A stretch of DNA of 5,162 nucleotides from Nitrospirota bacterium. GTDB taxonomy: Bacteria; Nitrospirota; Nitrospiria; Nitrospirales; Nitrospiraceae. Below the pieces are notes generated by a model. It searched no databases. It was given only the letters and a program-made list of their open reading frames with translations, and was not told where the DNA came from. The stretch spans positions 1 through 5,162 of the forward strand of contig JAHWYE010000169.1 of assembly GCA_020028195.1 (NCBI GenBank), written 5' to 3'. Of this stretch, positions 1-5,162 are shown piece by piece; position 1 is the stretch's first letter, and each line of letters starts with the position of its first letter. Both the position numbers and the translations under genes were made by a program.

Positions 1-187
1 AGAGCTCTGTCTGAACGAGGTTTTGGACCAGGGCACCGAGGGACACCCGCTCGCCATCCCCATGCCGAACAAACATGATGCCGGTGTCCGGTGGCGCGGG
101 ACGAAGCGTAAGGGTTACTGGGAGCCCTGTGTGGAGGCCGATTCCCGTGCAGGAGATAGACTGTCCTAATGACTGCTGCTGGCGCAC
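1..187 (-). CDS. lpxC: UDP-3-O-acyl-N-acetylglucosamine deacetylase LpxC, N-terminal part (cut by window edge)
   Basis: LpxC is the zinc-dependent cytoplasmic enzyme that removes the acetyl group from UDP-3-O-acyl-GlcNAc, the committed step of lipid A synthesis. Only the first 62 codons are present, and the gene continues past base 1. The translation begins MRQQQSLGQSISCTGIGLHT and continues with GLPVTLTLRPAPPDTGI and then MFVRHGDGE. This matches the conserved LpxC opening: the SxxCxGxGLHSG-like strand-turn, then VTLxLRPAPxxTGI. The catalytic HKxxD zinc motif would lie beyond the window. The start is GTG at 185-187. In this frame the codons upstream are open back to a TAA, but contain no ATG, GTG or TTG, and AGGAG lies 5 nt before the GTG. 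The gene has the same orientation as the upstream two-component genes but is separated from them by an AT-rich gap of about 190 bp, so it is probably transcribed separately. The family call is firm although the gene is partial. Confidence 0.9.
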   Translation of the reverse strand, partial: MRQQQSLGQSISCTGIGLHTGLPVTLTLRPAPPDTGIMFVRHGDGERVSLGALVQNLVQTEL

Positions 188-192
188 GACGT

Positions 193-197
193 CTCCT
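193..197 (-). promoter_or_regulatory. Ribosome binding site of lpxC
   Basis: AGGAG on the minus strand lies 5 nt upstream of the GTG start. It supports GTG at 185-187 as the lpxC start in the absence of any in-frame ATG. Confidence 0.7.
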
Positions 198-219
198 AAT
201 TTCCTTCGGTAAGGTATCG

Positions 220-235
220 AGCAATTAACATACCA
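220..235 (-). promoter_or_regulatory. Candidate lpxC promoter (sigma54-like -24/-12, or extended -10)
   Basis: The minus strand reads TGGTATGTTAATTGCT. GG and GC are separated by exactly 10 nt, the spacing of sigma54 -24/-12 promoters (TGGCAC-N5-TTGC), with the TGG and TTGC parts matching and the CAC part not. The same bases also contain TGGTATGTT, which could be an extended -10 (TGnTATnnT) for sigma70, but no convincing -35 lies 16-18 nt upstream. Either reading would give a short leader ahead of the lpxC ribosome binding site. The match is by eye, and a GG-N10-GC pattern can occur by chance. Confidence 0.3.
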
Positions 236-348
236 GATGCTCGCAGAGATAAATTCTTGTGTAAGTATTTAAAATTTCAGAACAAATCCAGATGATGGTT
301 TATTGAAAAACAGTGGTAAAAACAAAACACATGTGGCTTTTTCGCGGT

Positions 349-1035
349 CTAGTACTGAGATCCAGATGGACCGGTACGCCTAGCGCGCCGGACGGGGCTC
401 CAACTCAATGAGCCCCTTGCGGATTGCCAGGATTGCCGCCTGGGTCCGGTCATAGACCTGCAGCTTGTGAAAGATGTTGCGGACGTGAAGTCCAAGCTGT
501 TGGCGATCTCCTTGTTGGTCTTCCCGTCCGCCACCAACCGCAGCACGGTAATCTCGCGTTCGGTCAAATCGTGCTCGACTCCGGAAGGCTTCTTACCTTT
601 TTTCTGCGCCATCAGAGAAAATTCCGCCAGGATCTTGCTGGCCACCGACGGGTGAATGAGCGACTCTCCGCGGTAGATGGCTCGAATCCCCGCCACAATC
701 TGAGCCGAGTCGGTGTCTTTCAGGAGGTATCCCGTTGCGCCGGCGCGCACGAGATCGAAGATGTAGTGCTGCTCCTCGTACATCGTCAGCGCGACGATGC
801 CCATGTGTGGAAACTCGCGCTTGATCTGTCTTGTGGCCTCCACCCCGCCCATCTTGGGCATGCTGACGTCCATCAGGATGACGTCTGGTAGAAGTGAGCG
901 GGCTTTTTCGACCGCCTCCAGCCCGTCCTGCGCTTCCCCTATCACTTGGATGTCTTCCTTGGATTTGAGGATGGCGGCCAATCCTTCTCGCACGACCCGG
1001 TGATCGTCTGCGATGAGCACTTTAATTTGTTCCAT
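349..1035 (-). CDS. NarL/FixJ-family response regulator, frameshifted inside its DNA-binding domain
   Basis: This is the partner response regulator of the adjacent histidine kinase. Residues 1-120 form an intact receiver domain: acidic pair D10-D11, phosphoacceptor D56 in ILMDVSMP, T84 in ALT and K106 in LLKD. A linker rich in K/Q/G (about 140-153) leads into a LuxR-type helix-turn-helix starting at about 155 (LTEREITVLRLVADGKTNKE). The helix-turn-helix is normal up to IANSLD (D182) and then changes frame. The expected turn and recognition helix (about 8 residues) are missing, and residues from 183 are an unrelated R/S-rich tail ending at a TAG at 349-351. The true C-terminus survives in another frame at 380-487. 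A deletion of about 22 nt explains both facts. The intact ancestor would have had about 225 residues, so the 228-residue shifted ORF looks deceptively normal. The start ATG overlaps the kinase stop by 14 nt, and AAGGAG lies 10 nt upstream. Phosphorylation should still be possible; specific DNA binding should not. Confidence 0.88.
   Translation of the reverse strand: MEQIKVLIADDHRVVREGLAAILKSKEDIQVIGEAQDGLEAVEKARSLLPDVILMDVSMPKMGGVEATRQIKREFPHMGIVALTMYEEQHYIFDLVRAGATGYLLKDTDSAQIVAGIRAIYRGESLIHPSVASKILAEFSLMAQKKGKKPSGVEHDLTEREITVLRLVADGKTNKEIANSLDFTSATSFTSCRSMTGPRRQSWQSARGSLSWSPVRRARRTGPSGSQY
380..487 (-). pseudogene. Out-of-frame C-terminal remnant of the response regulator helix-turn-helix
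   Basis: Read in the frame that differs from the main response regulator ORF, these bases encode 35 residues beginning HVRNIFHKLQVYDRTQ and ending EPRPAR, followed by TAG at 380-382. This is the standard end of a LuxR/NarL helix-turn-helix: the HVxNIxxKL end of the recognition helix, then a DRTQAA-type last helix. It joins the upstream reading frame at 487/488, where D182 and two bases (TT) of the next codon precede CAC. In the family, about 8 residues lie between the LD and HV motifs, but here only 2 nt remain, giving a loss of about 22 nt. It has no start codon or ribosome binding site of its own, so it is a remnant and not a separate gene. Confidence 0.85.
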
Positions 1036-2206
1036 CTCGCCCGGTCTCCTTCTTTGTGAGCGGCACCTCGATCACGATCTTTGTGCCGCGGCCCTTCTTT
1101 GAGTCGATCGTGGCCTCGCCGCCGACTAATCGCGCGCGCTCGACAATGCTCCGCAGGCCAAAATGATCCCACTTCTCCGGGTTCTGTGGAATGCCGTCCG
1201 CGTCGAACCCCACCCCTGTGTCCGTGATCGTGGCGGTCAACACGCCGTGGCCGATCACAAGCCGAACAGAGACGCGGTCCGCCTTGGCGTGTTTTTGCAC
1301 GTTGCCGAGCGCCTCCTGGATAATCCGAAAGAGGAAGATCTTGGTTTTCGGGAACAGCGTTTTCTCATCGCCGGCCAATGAAAAGGCGGTCTTGATGCGG
1401 TACTGCGTTTCGTATGACTTCAGATAATTCGTGAGCGCCGGAATTAGCTCCATTTTGTCGTATTGGACCGGACGTAAATTGAGAATGACCTGTCGGGCTT
1501 CCTGGATCGCCATCTTCAGGTGGGTTTTGGTCTCACGGAGCACGGCTTGACAGGCCTTCGGATCCTTCAGAATGAGTTCATGACAATGGTCCAGTTTGAA
1601 ATTGACGCCGGCCAGATTCTGGACCAGGCCATCGTGAATTTCGCAGGCGATTCGGGTGCGCTCCTCCGTGACGGCCGCCCCTGCCTCCTTGACGTAGAGC
1701 CGATAGAGGGACTGGTACTTGTTCAGGGTCTTTTCGATCTCCGCTGTCGCCCGGATACGCGCTTCGATCAGTTGCCACATGAACTTGGCGCTGGCTCCTC
1801 CGATGACCGCGACTCCCATCCGATGGAAGTCCTGCAGTTCCTGTCCCACCTGGGCGTCGCCGCTGACATCGATGATCAAGTCTACACGCTCCATCGCAAG
1901 CAGCTCTCGGTAATCGCGCATGACATGAATGTCCAGCCGCCGGGCCAGCTTCAGGCCGACTGCCTGCGGATTCACTTCCGCGACACCCACGATCTGAACC
2001 AAGGGGTCTGTCGCGAGAACCTCCATCAACGCAGTCCCACCGTGTCCGGCGCCGATAATCGCCACGTGCGTGGCTGTTGTGGGACCCCATCTCTTGGCGG
2101 CCTTGCTTTTCACCGGCTTTTTTTTCACAGGAATCAAGACACCACCCTGGCCAGTGGACCACTGTGGGGACGACACGGAGGCGGAGCTATTTCTCTCGTC
2201 GCTCAT
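1022..2206 (-). CDS. Soluble Rossmann-domain sensor histidine kinase, NarL/HisKA_3 type
   Basis: This is a 394-residue two-component kinase with no membrane segment. Residues 1-45 are low complexity, first S/G-rich and then K-rich. Residues 46-150 are a dehydrogenase-like Rossmann domain: VAIIGAGHGG (GxGxxG at 52-57), a second strand ending in acidic E77 (IVGVAE), and DLIIDVSGD. A helical linker leads to the HisKA_3 dimerisation domain, with phosphorylatable H191 in CEIHDGLVQNLAG. The ATPase domain follows: N-box EALGNVQKHA (298-307), DTGVGF (329-334), FGLRSI (349-354) and GRGT (372-375). All catalytic motifs are intact. The Rossmann module takes the place of a sensor domain, so the likely signal is a cytoplasmic dinucleotide or related ligand; this is inferred and the ligand is unknown. 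The start overlaps the nrdR stop by 20 nt and the end overlaps the response regulator by 14 nt, indicating translational coupling. TTG and GTG codons at residues 24 and 27 are possible later starts; the variable N-terminus leaves the exact start somewhat uncertain. Confidence 0.9.
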   Translation of the reverse strand: MSDERNSSASVSSPQWSTGQGGVLIPVKKKPVKSKAAKRWGPTTATHVAIIGAGHGGTALMEVLATDPLVQIVGVAEVNPQAVGLKLARRLDIHVMRDYRELLAMERVDLIIDVSGDAQVGQELQDFHRMGVAVIGGASAKFMWQLIEARIRATAEIEKTLNKYQSLYRLYVKEAGAAVTEERTRIACEIHDGLVQNLAGVNFKLDHCHELILKDPKACQAVLRETKTHLKMAIQEARQVILNLRPVQYDKMELIPALTNYLKSYETQYRIKTAFSLAGDEKTLFPKTKIFLFRIIQEALGNVQKHAKADRVSVRLVIGHGVLTATITDTGVGFDADGIPQNPEKWDHFGLRSIVERARLVGGEATIDSKKGRGTKIVIEVPLTKKETGRDGTN

Positions 2207-2651
2207 GGGCCAGCGCCTTCAGCTCGTCCATGAACTGATCGATATCCTTGAATTCCCGGTACACCGACGCGAACCGCACGTAGGCGACTTGATCAAGCTG
2301 ATGCAGCTCTTTCATGACCTCTTCCCCGACGGTGCGGCTCCGGATCTCCGTGTCCCCCATCTCTTGGACGCGCTTTTCTATTCGGTCCGTGACCGCTTCG
2401 ATCGTCGGGGTACTGATGGGCCGTTTCTCGCACGCCTTCTTGAGACCGGCCATGATCTTCGTCCGGTCGAACGGCTCTCGCCTCCCGTCCTTCTTGACCA
2501 CCATCGGCAGACTCTCTTCCACCCGCTCATAGGTGGTGTAGCGGCGCTTGCAGGAGAGGCACTCGCGGCGACGGCGGATGACCCCACCCTCCCTCGCCAT
2601 CCGTGAATCCACCACCTTGTCCTCGAGCTCGTCACAGAATGGACACTTCAC
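2187..2651 (-). CDS. nrdR: Transcriptional repressor NrdR
   Basis: NrdR is the ATP/dATP-responsive zinc-ribbon repressor of ribonucleotide reductase operons. The 154-residue product has the usual family length and layout. An N-terminal zinc ribbon carries C3, C6, C31 and C34 (MKCPFC and CLSC), with the basic DNA-contacting stretch IRRRRE between the cysteine pairs and RRYTTYER just after. The ATP-cone domain spans about 49-139, beginning VVKKDGRREPFDRTKI. The start is GTG at 2649-2651. It is fixed by the need to keep the first CxxC at residues 3-6, and a GAGGGG stretch lies upstream. The gene starts 17 nt after the glyA stop and overlaps the downstream kinase by 20 nt, so it sits in the middle of an operon. 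A glyA-nrdR neighbourhood is common in bacteria and makes sense, since one-carbon units and dNTP synthesis both serve DNA replication. No ribonucleotide reductase gene is in the window. Confidence 0.97.
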   Translation of the reverse strand: MKCPFCDELEDKVVDSRMAREGGVIRRRRECLSCKRRYTTYERVEESLPMVVKKDGRREPFDRTKIMAGLKKACEKRPISTPTIEAVTDRIEKRVQEMGDTEIRSRTVGEEVMKELHQLDQVAYVRFASVYREFKDIDQFMDELKALAHERREK

Positions 2652-2668
2652 AGTAGGCGCCCCTCGCG

Positions 2669-3946
2669 TTAGGTGGAAGCCGCGTCGTACGAATGAAAGA
2701 TCGGAAACCGGCCGCAGAGCGCCTTCGCCTGCTTGCGCACCTCACGTTGCACGCGCAGGTCCTGCGGCTGTTGGAGGACTCGGTCTACAAGCGAGACGAT
2801 GTCCTGCATCTCGGCTTCCCGCATGCCCCGTGTGGAGACGATCGGAGTCCCCAGCCTGATGCCGCTTGCGACAGCCGGGGGCTTCTCATCGTAGGGCACG
2901 GCGTTCTTGTTCACGATGATGCCGGCCGCATCGAGGGCGGACTCAGCCTCTTTGCCGGTCAGCCCCTTCGGGCTCAGGTTGACCAGGAACAGATGGGTAT
3001 CGGTCCCACCAGAGACCACCCGGTACCCGCGCTCGGCCAGGCCTGCCGCAAGAGCACGGGCGTTGGCGACCACCTGACGTTGGTACGATTTGAACGCCGG
3101 CGACAGCGCCTCGTGCAGGGCCACCGCTTTGGCGGCGATCACGTGCATCAGGGGTCCGCCCTGGGTGCCCGGGAAGATGATCTTGTCCACGGCCTTGGCG
3201 TGCTCTGCCTTGCACATGATGATGCCGCCACGAGGCCCCCGCAGGGTCTTGTGGGTGGTGGTGGTGACGAAGTCTGCGTAGGGGATGGGGCTTGGGTGAA
3301 GCCCTGTGGCGATCAGCCCTGCAATGTGCGCGATATCAACCAGGAGGTACGCCCCCACCGATTGGGCGATCTTTTGGAACCGTGGGAAGTCCAAGATCCG
3401 CGCGTAGGCGCTGGCCCCCACCACGACCATGCGAGGGTGGCATTCCTCAGCGATGCGCTGAACCGCGTCGTAGTCAATCACTTCCGTCTCTCTGTCCACG
3501 CCGTAAAAGTAGGATCGAAAGAGGGTGCCGGAAAAATTCACGCGGCTGCCGTGAGTGAGATGCCCTCCCTGTGCCAGGTCCATGCCCAGGATCACGTCAC
3601 CGGGTTTCAGGACCGACAGGTACGCCGCCATGTTGGCCTGCGACCCTGAATGTGGCTGCACATTGACATGGTCGGCGCCGAAGAGCTGCTTCGACCGCTG
3701 AATCGCCAGTTCTTCCACCACATCCACATGCTGGCAGCCGCCGTAATACCGCTTCCCTGGATAGCCCTCCGCATATTTGTTGGTCATCAGGCAGCCCTGG
3801 GCTGCCAGCACGGCGGGGCTGGCAAAATTCTCTGAGGCGATCAGCAGCAGCTTCTCGCGCTGGCGTTTTTCCTCAGCACGGATGGCGTCAAATACCGCCG
3901 GATCAGTTGCTCTCAACGCCTTCAGTGAGCCTACCGCGTGACTCAT
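2669..3946 (-). CDS. glyA: Serine hydroxymethyltransferase (glycine hydroxymethyltransferase)
   Basis: This PLP enzyme interconverts serine plus tetrahydrofolate with glycine plus 5,10-methylene-tetrahydrofolate, supplying one-carbon units for thymidylate, purines and methionine. The 425-residue length is typical. Visible active-site elements are LLIASEN (34-40), YAEGYPGKRYYGG (58-70, with the catalytic Glu at 60), H129 in GGHLTHG (ring stacking on PLP), S179 in GASAYA, D204 and H207 in VDIAHIAG, the PLP-binding K233 in TTTTHKTLRGPRGG, and substrate-carboxylate R364 in SGIRLGTP. All are intact, so the enzyme should be active. ATG at 3944-3946 is preceded by a modest GAGG about 11 nt upstream. 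The gene is 75 nt downstream of rplI and 17 nt upstream of nrdR, on the same strand. Confidence 0.98.
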   Translation of the reverse strand: MSHAVGSLKALRATDPAVFDAIRAEEKRQREKLLLIASENFASPAVLAAQGCLMTNKYAEGYPGKRYYGGCQHVDVVEELAIQRSKQLFGADHVNVQPHSGSQANMAAYLSVLKPGDVILGMDLAQGGHLTHGSRVNFSGTLFRSYFYGVDRETEVIDYDAVQRIAEECHPRMVVVGASAYARILDFPRFQKIAQSVGAYLLVDIAHIAGLIATGLHPSPIPYADFVTTTTHKTLRGPRGGIIMCKAEHAKAVDKIIFPGTQGGPLMHVIAAKAVALHEALSPAFKSYQRQVVANARALAAGLAERGYRVVSGGTDTHLFLVNLSPKGLTGKEAESALDAAGIIVNKNAVPYDEKPPAVASGIRLGTPIVSTRGMREAEMQDIVSLVDRVLQQPQDLRVQREVRKQAKALCGRFPIFHSYDAAST

Positions 3947-4021
3947 ACAGCTTACGACCTCTTTCTCGGCTGGTGACCGCGAACCCCTATCTCAATCCGA
4001 CCCTTCAGCCTGACCAGGTTG

Positions 4022-4492
4022 CTAGGTCTCTACAGTCGAGGTAACCTCCTGCTTCTTGACCACCATGACCGACACGCTGGCGGTGACATCACGATGGAGC
4101 TTCACAGGCACAGTGAACGTTCCAAGCTCCTTGATCGGCTGCGCGAGCTGAATCCTTCTACGATCCACCTCAAACCCATGCTCGGCCAACCCCTCCACGA
4201 TGTCCTTGACCGTCACGGACCCAAACATCTTATCGTCCTTCCCCACCTGAGCCGTGACTGTGAGCGAGACCGCGGAGATCTTTTTCGCCACGGCCTCGAT
4301 TTGCTGTTTCTCTTTCCGGGCCTTCTCGGCGGACACGCGCTTTACATGCTCAAGGGCTTTCACGTTACGGCTGCTGGCCTCAAGCGCCTTGCGTCGTGGG
4401 AGCAGATAGTTTCTGGCGAACCCATCGGACACATCCAACAGGTCTCCCACATGCCCCAACCCTTCCACCGTTTCTTGCAGAATCACCTTCAT
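4022..4492 (-). CDS. rplI: 50S ribosomal protein L9 (bL9)
   Basis: bL9 is a two-domain, elongated protein of the large ribosomal subunit that binds 23S rRNA near the L1 stalk base. The 156-residue product has the N-terminal RNA-binding domain (MKVILQETVEGLGHVGD, then DGFARNYLLPRRKALEAS), a long charged connecting helix (about 41-75, rich in K/E/A), and the C-terminal domain (DKMFGSVTVKDIVEGL, then ELGTFTVPVKLH). The length is close to the usual 147-150 plus a short tail. The reading frame is open further upstream, but the family start at ATG 4490-4492 is clear: it opens with the invariant MKVIL and has AAGGAG 8 nt upstream. The upstream extension would be unrelated sequence crossing the promoter. 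Here rplI leads the cluster, without rpsF, ssb or rpsR beside it in the window. Confidence 0.98.
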   Translation of the reverse strand: MKVILQETVEGLGHVGDLLDVSDGFARNYLLPRRKALEASSRNVKALEHVKRVSAEKARKEKQQIEAVAKKISAVSLTVTAQVGKDDKMFGSVTVKDIVEGLAEHGFEVDRRRIQLAQPIKELGTFTVPVKLHRDVTASVSVMVVKKQEVTSTVET

Positions 4493-4522
4493 AGAGCTAA
4501 CTCCTTCTGTGAGAAGCGAAAA

Positions 4523-4552
4523 ATCATACTGGGCACATGGGGGAAAAGTCAA
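4523..4552 (-). promoter_or_regulatory. Sigma70-type promoter of the rplI-glyA-nrdR operon
   Basis: The minus strand shows TTGACT (plus-strand 4547-4552), an 18-nt spacer and TATGAT (4523-4528). Both hexamers match the consensus at 5 of 6 positions. A start site about 7 nt downstream, near 4516, would leave a leader of roughly 24 nt containing the AAGGAG ribosome binding site at 4501-4506. Position and strength fit a ribosomal protein promoter. This is by motif only. Confidence 0.7.
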
Positions 4553-4555
4553 TTG

Positions 4556-4585
4556 TGGACAGCCTCTTTGTTCTGACGCTAAGAT
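4556..4585 (+). promoter_or_regulatory. Candidate divergent promoter for the plus-strand gene
   Basis: TGGACA (4556-4561), an 18-nt spacer and TAAGAT (4580-4585) match the sigma70 hexamers at 5 and 4 of 6 positions. The -35 would lie only 3 bp from the -35 of the oppositely directed rplI promoter. The transcript would have a leader of about 110 nt before ATG 4702. I found no better candidate closer to the gene. Confidence 0.35.
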
Positions 4586-4666
4586 ACGGCCAGGCCTGTG
4601 AAACGCGGTCCCACGGCTCCATGTCCAGTGCCTCAAGGCTATCCGGTGCAACTCTTCTATATCGTT

Positions 4667-4705
4667 GAGGTTATTATGACCGCGAATCTCCTTGCCACCA
4701 CATGA
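4667..4705 (+). promoter_or_regulatory. Possible 9-codon leader ORF coupled to the downstream start
   Basis: GAGG at 4667-4670 sits 5 nt before an ATG at 4676-4678. From there the frame reads M T A N L L A T T and stops at TGA 4703-4705, so the stop and the ATG of the next gene share the four bases ATGA. The main gene itself has no obvious ribosome binding site directly before its ATG, so ribosomes could be delivered by translating this leader. Such a short ORF can arise by chance; there is no proof it is translated. Confidence 0.35.
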
Positions 4706-5162
4706 AACTGATTGAGCTGATCGAGCACTGTTCGCGCAGACTCGCGGTTGAGCGAGATGGCGTATCAGCACAAGCGCTCGACACACCGGTCACAGCGTCG
4801 GGAGGCCGTCTCGTCTCGACGGCAGGAACGCTCTACCTCTACCGGTTTGACGTCCCAGCAGATGCGCCGCTACTGGAAGATCTGCCGGTCACCGTAATCC
4901 CGCCGGGGGACGTCGAGCCCACCGAGGGGTGTGTGGTCGGCCGCCTTGACCAAGCTGTGCTGATCCAAACGTTCGAGTCGTTCGGCCAGAGCGTTAACTC
5001 CCTCACAATCGTTCCCGACGCGACCGCCTTTTTCGACACAGCCTCGAAGCGGCTTGCGGAGATGGCGCACACGTCCCAATCGTACACGCTGGGGCCGGCT
5101 GAACGACTCCTCCCCTGGCTGGATCCGGAGCAATCAACGCACAGCCAGATGGCACAGGCGTC
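4702..5162 (+). CDS. Uncharacterised protein, N-terminal part (cut by window edge)
   Basis: An open frame of 153 codons runs off the right edge without a stop. It starts MKLIELIEHCSRRLAVERDG. ATG 4702 is the first start after an in-frame TGA at 4666-4668, so the N-terminus cannot extend far upstream. The visible part has short beta-rich stretches (GTLYLYRFDVP, DLPVTVIPPGD, EGCVVGRLDQAVLIQTFESF), a LTIVPDATAFFDTASKRLAEM segment, then LGPAERLLPWLDPEQ. There is no signal peptide or membrane segment. I do not recognise the family with certainty. The pattern (a small beta domain that evaluates to 'ILIQTFE.FG', then a helical region) resembles the region before the P-loop in some large bacterial AAA/superfamily 1 helicase-like proteins, but no Walker motif is in the window and this is a weak guess. 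The gene is divergent from rplI and so probably has its own promoter. Confidence 0.72.
   Translation, partial: MKLIELIEHCSRRLAVERDGVSAQALDTPVTASGGRLVSTAGTLYLYRFDVPADAPLLEDLPVTVIPPGDVEPTEGCVVGRLDQAVLIQTFESFGQSVNSLTIVPDATAFFDTASKRLAEMAHTSQSYTLGPAERLLPWLDPEQSTHSQMAQA

Larger units (their letters stand above)
188..348. other. AT-rich intergenic region between response regulator and lpxC
   Basis: No gene is visible here on either strand. The stretch from about 200 to 345 is clearly richer in A and T than the flanking coding DNA, as expected for a promoter region. It contains the candidate lpxC promoter and ribosome binding site. There are A/T runs around 300-345 and a short palindrome CACATGTG near 328-335, but I see no hairpin followed by a clean U-tract that would count as an intrinsic terminator for the upstream operon. 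Confidence 0.6.

Noticed and set aside
199..234. 11-codon frame (MLIARYLTEGN) before lpxC as a leader peptide
   Set aside because: No ribosome binding site precedes its ATG, and that ATG lies inside the candidate promoter.
345..378. Weak hairpin after the response regulator (CGGTC paired with GACCG) as a terminator
   Set aside because: The stem is only 5 bp with a loop of about 19 nt, and it is followed by CGAAAAA, not a U-tract.
1520..2233. Plus-strand open frame (237 codons) opposite the kinase
   Set aside because: The kinase frame carries every conserved motif on the minus strand; the antisense translation shows no recognisable domain and lacks a ribosome binding site.
2693..3649. Long plus-strand open frame (318 codons) opposite glyA
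   Set aside because: It is antisense to a fully conserved glyA; its translation shows no family features and arises from the codon bias of the real gene.
3947..4021. Terminator or separate promoter between rplI and glyA
   Set aside because: The 75-nt gap shows no stem with U-tract and no convincing -35/-10 pair, so co-transcription is the simplest reading.
4655..4668. CTATAT-containing stretch as a possible NrdR box
   Set aside because: Only a partial half-site is visible, with no second box at the expected spacing, and the neighbouring gene is not a ribonucleotide reductase.
4493..4786. Upstream extension of the rplI frame
   Set aside because: The frame is open but would cross the promoter and the divergent gene's start; the family-typical MKVIL start with AAGGAG at 8 nt is decisive.
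1..5162. CRISPR arrays, insertion sequences, tRNA or rRNA genes
   Set aside because: No spaced direct repeats, terminal inverted repeats, transposase-like frames or RNA gene signatures were seen.

Overview
The window comes from a Gram-negative-type bacterium, shown by the start of lpxC, the first committed gene of lipid A synthesis. It is moderately GC-rich. The gene repertoire and the style of the cytosolic sensor kinase resemble Nitrospirota such as Nitrospira. That placement is an impression from the protein sequences, not a demonstrated assignment.

Most of the window is one tightly packed minus-strand cluster, read from high to low coordinates: rplI (ribosomal protein L9), glyA (serine hydroxymethyltransferase), nrdR (repressor of ribonucleotide reductase genes), a soluble NarL-family histidine kinase with an N-terminal dehydrogenase-like Rossmann domain, and its partner LuxR/NarL-type response regulator. 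After an AT-rich gap comes the first 62 codons of lpxC, cut by the window edge. nrdR and the kinase overlap by 20 nt, the kinase and regulator overlap by 14 nt, and glyA and nrdR are 17 nt apart, so the run from glyA to the regulator is very probably one transcript. A strong sigma70-like promoter (TTGACT, 18-nt spacer, TATGAT) lies just upstream of rplI.

The right end holds the start of a divergent plus-strand gene of unrecognised function that runs off the window. A 209-bp region separates it from rplI. It carries the rplI promoter, a candidate back-to-back promoter for the plus-strand gene, and a possible 9-codon leader ORF whose stop overlaps that gene's ATG.

The two most notable observations are these. 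First, the response regulator has lost about 22 nt exactly at the turn and recognition helix of its helix-turn-helix. The receiver domain is intact, but the frame is shifted and the true C-terminus (35 codons) survives out of frame. The shifted product is by chance of near-normal length, so the lesion is easy to overlook. Second, the kinase fuses a nucleotide-binding Rossmann fold with an acidic residue suited to NAD binding to HisKA_3 and HATPase modules, which suggests cytoplasmic cofactor or redox sensing. Functionally, glyA (one-carbon units) and nrdR (dNTP supply) fit a growth or nucleotide-supply cluster. Why a two-component pair is attached to it is open.
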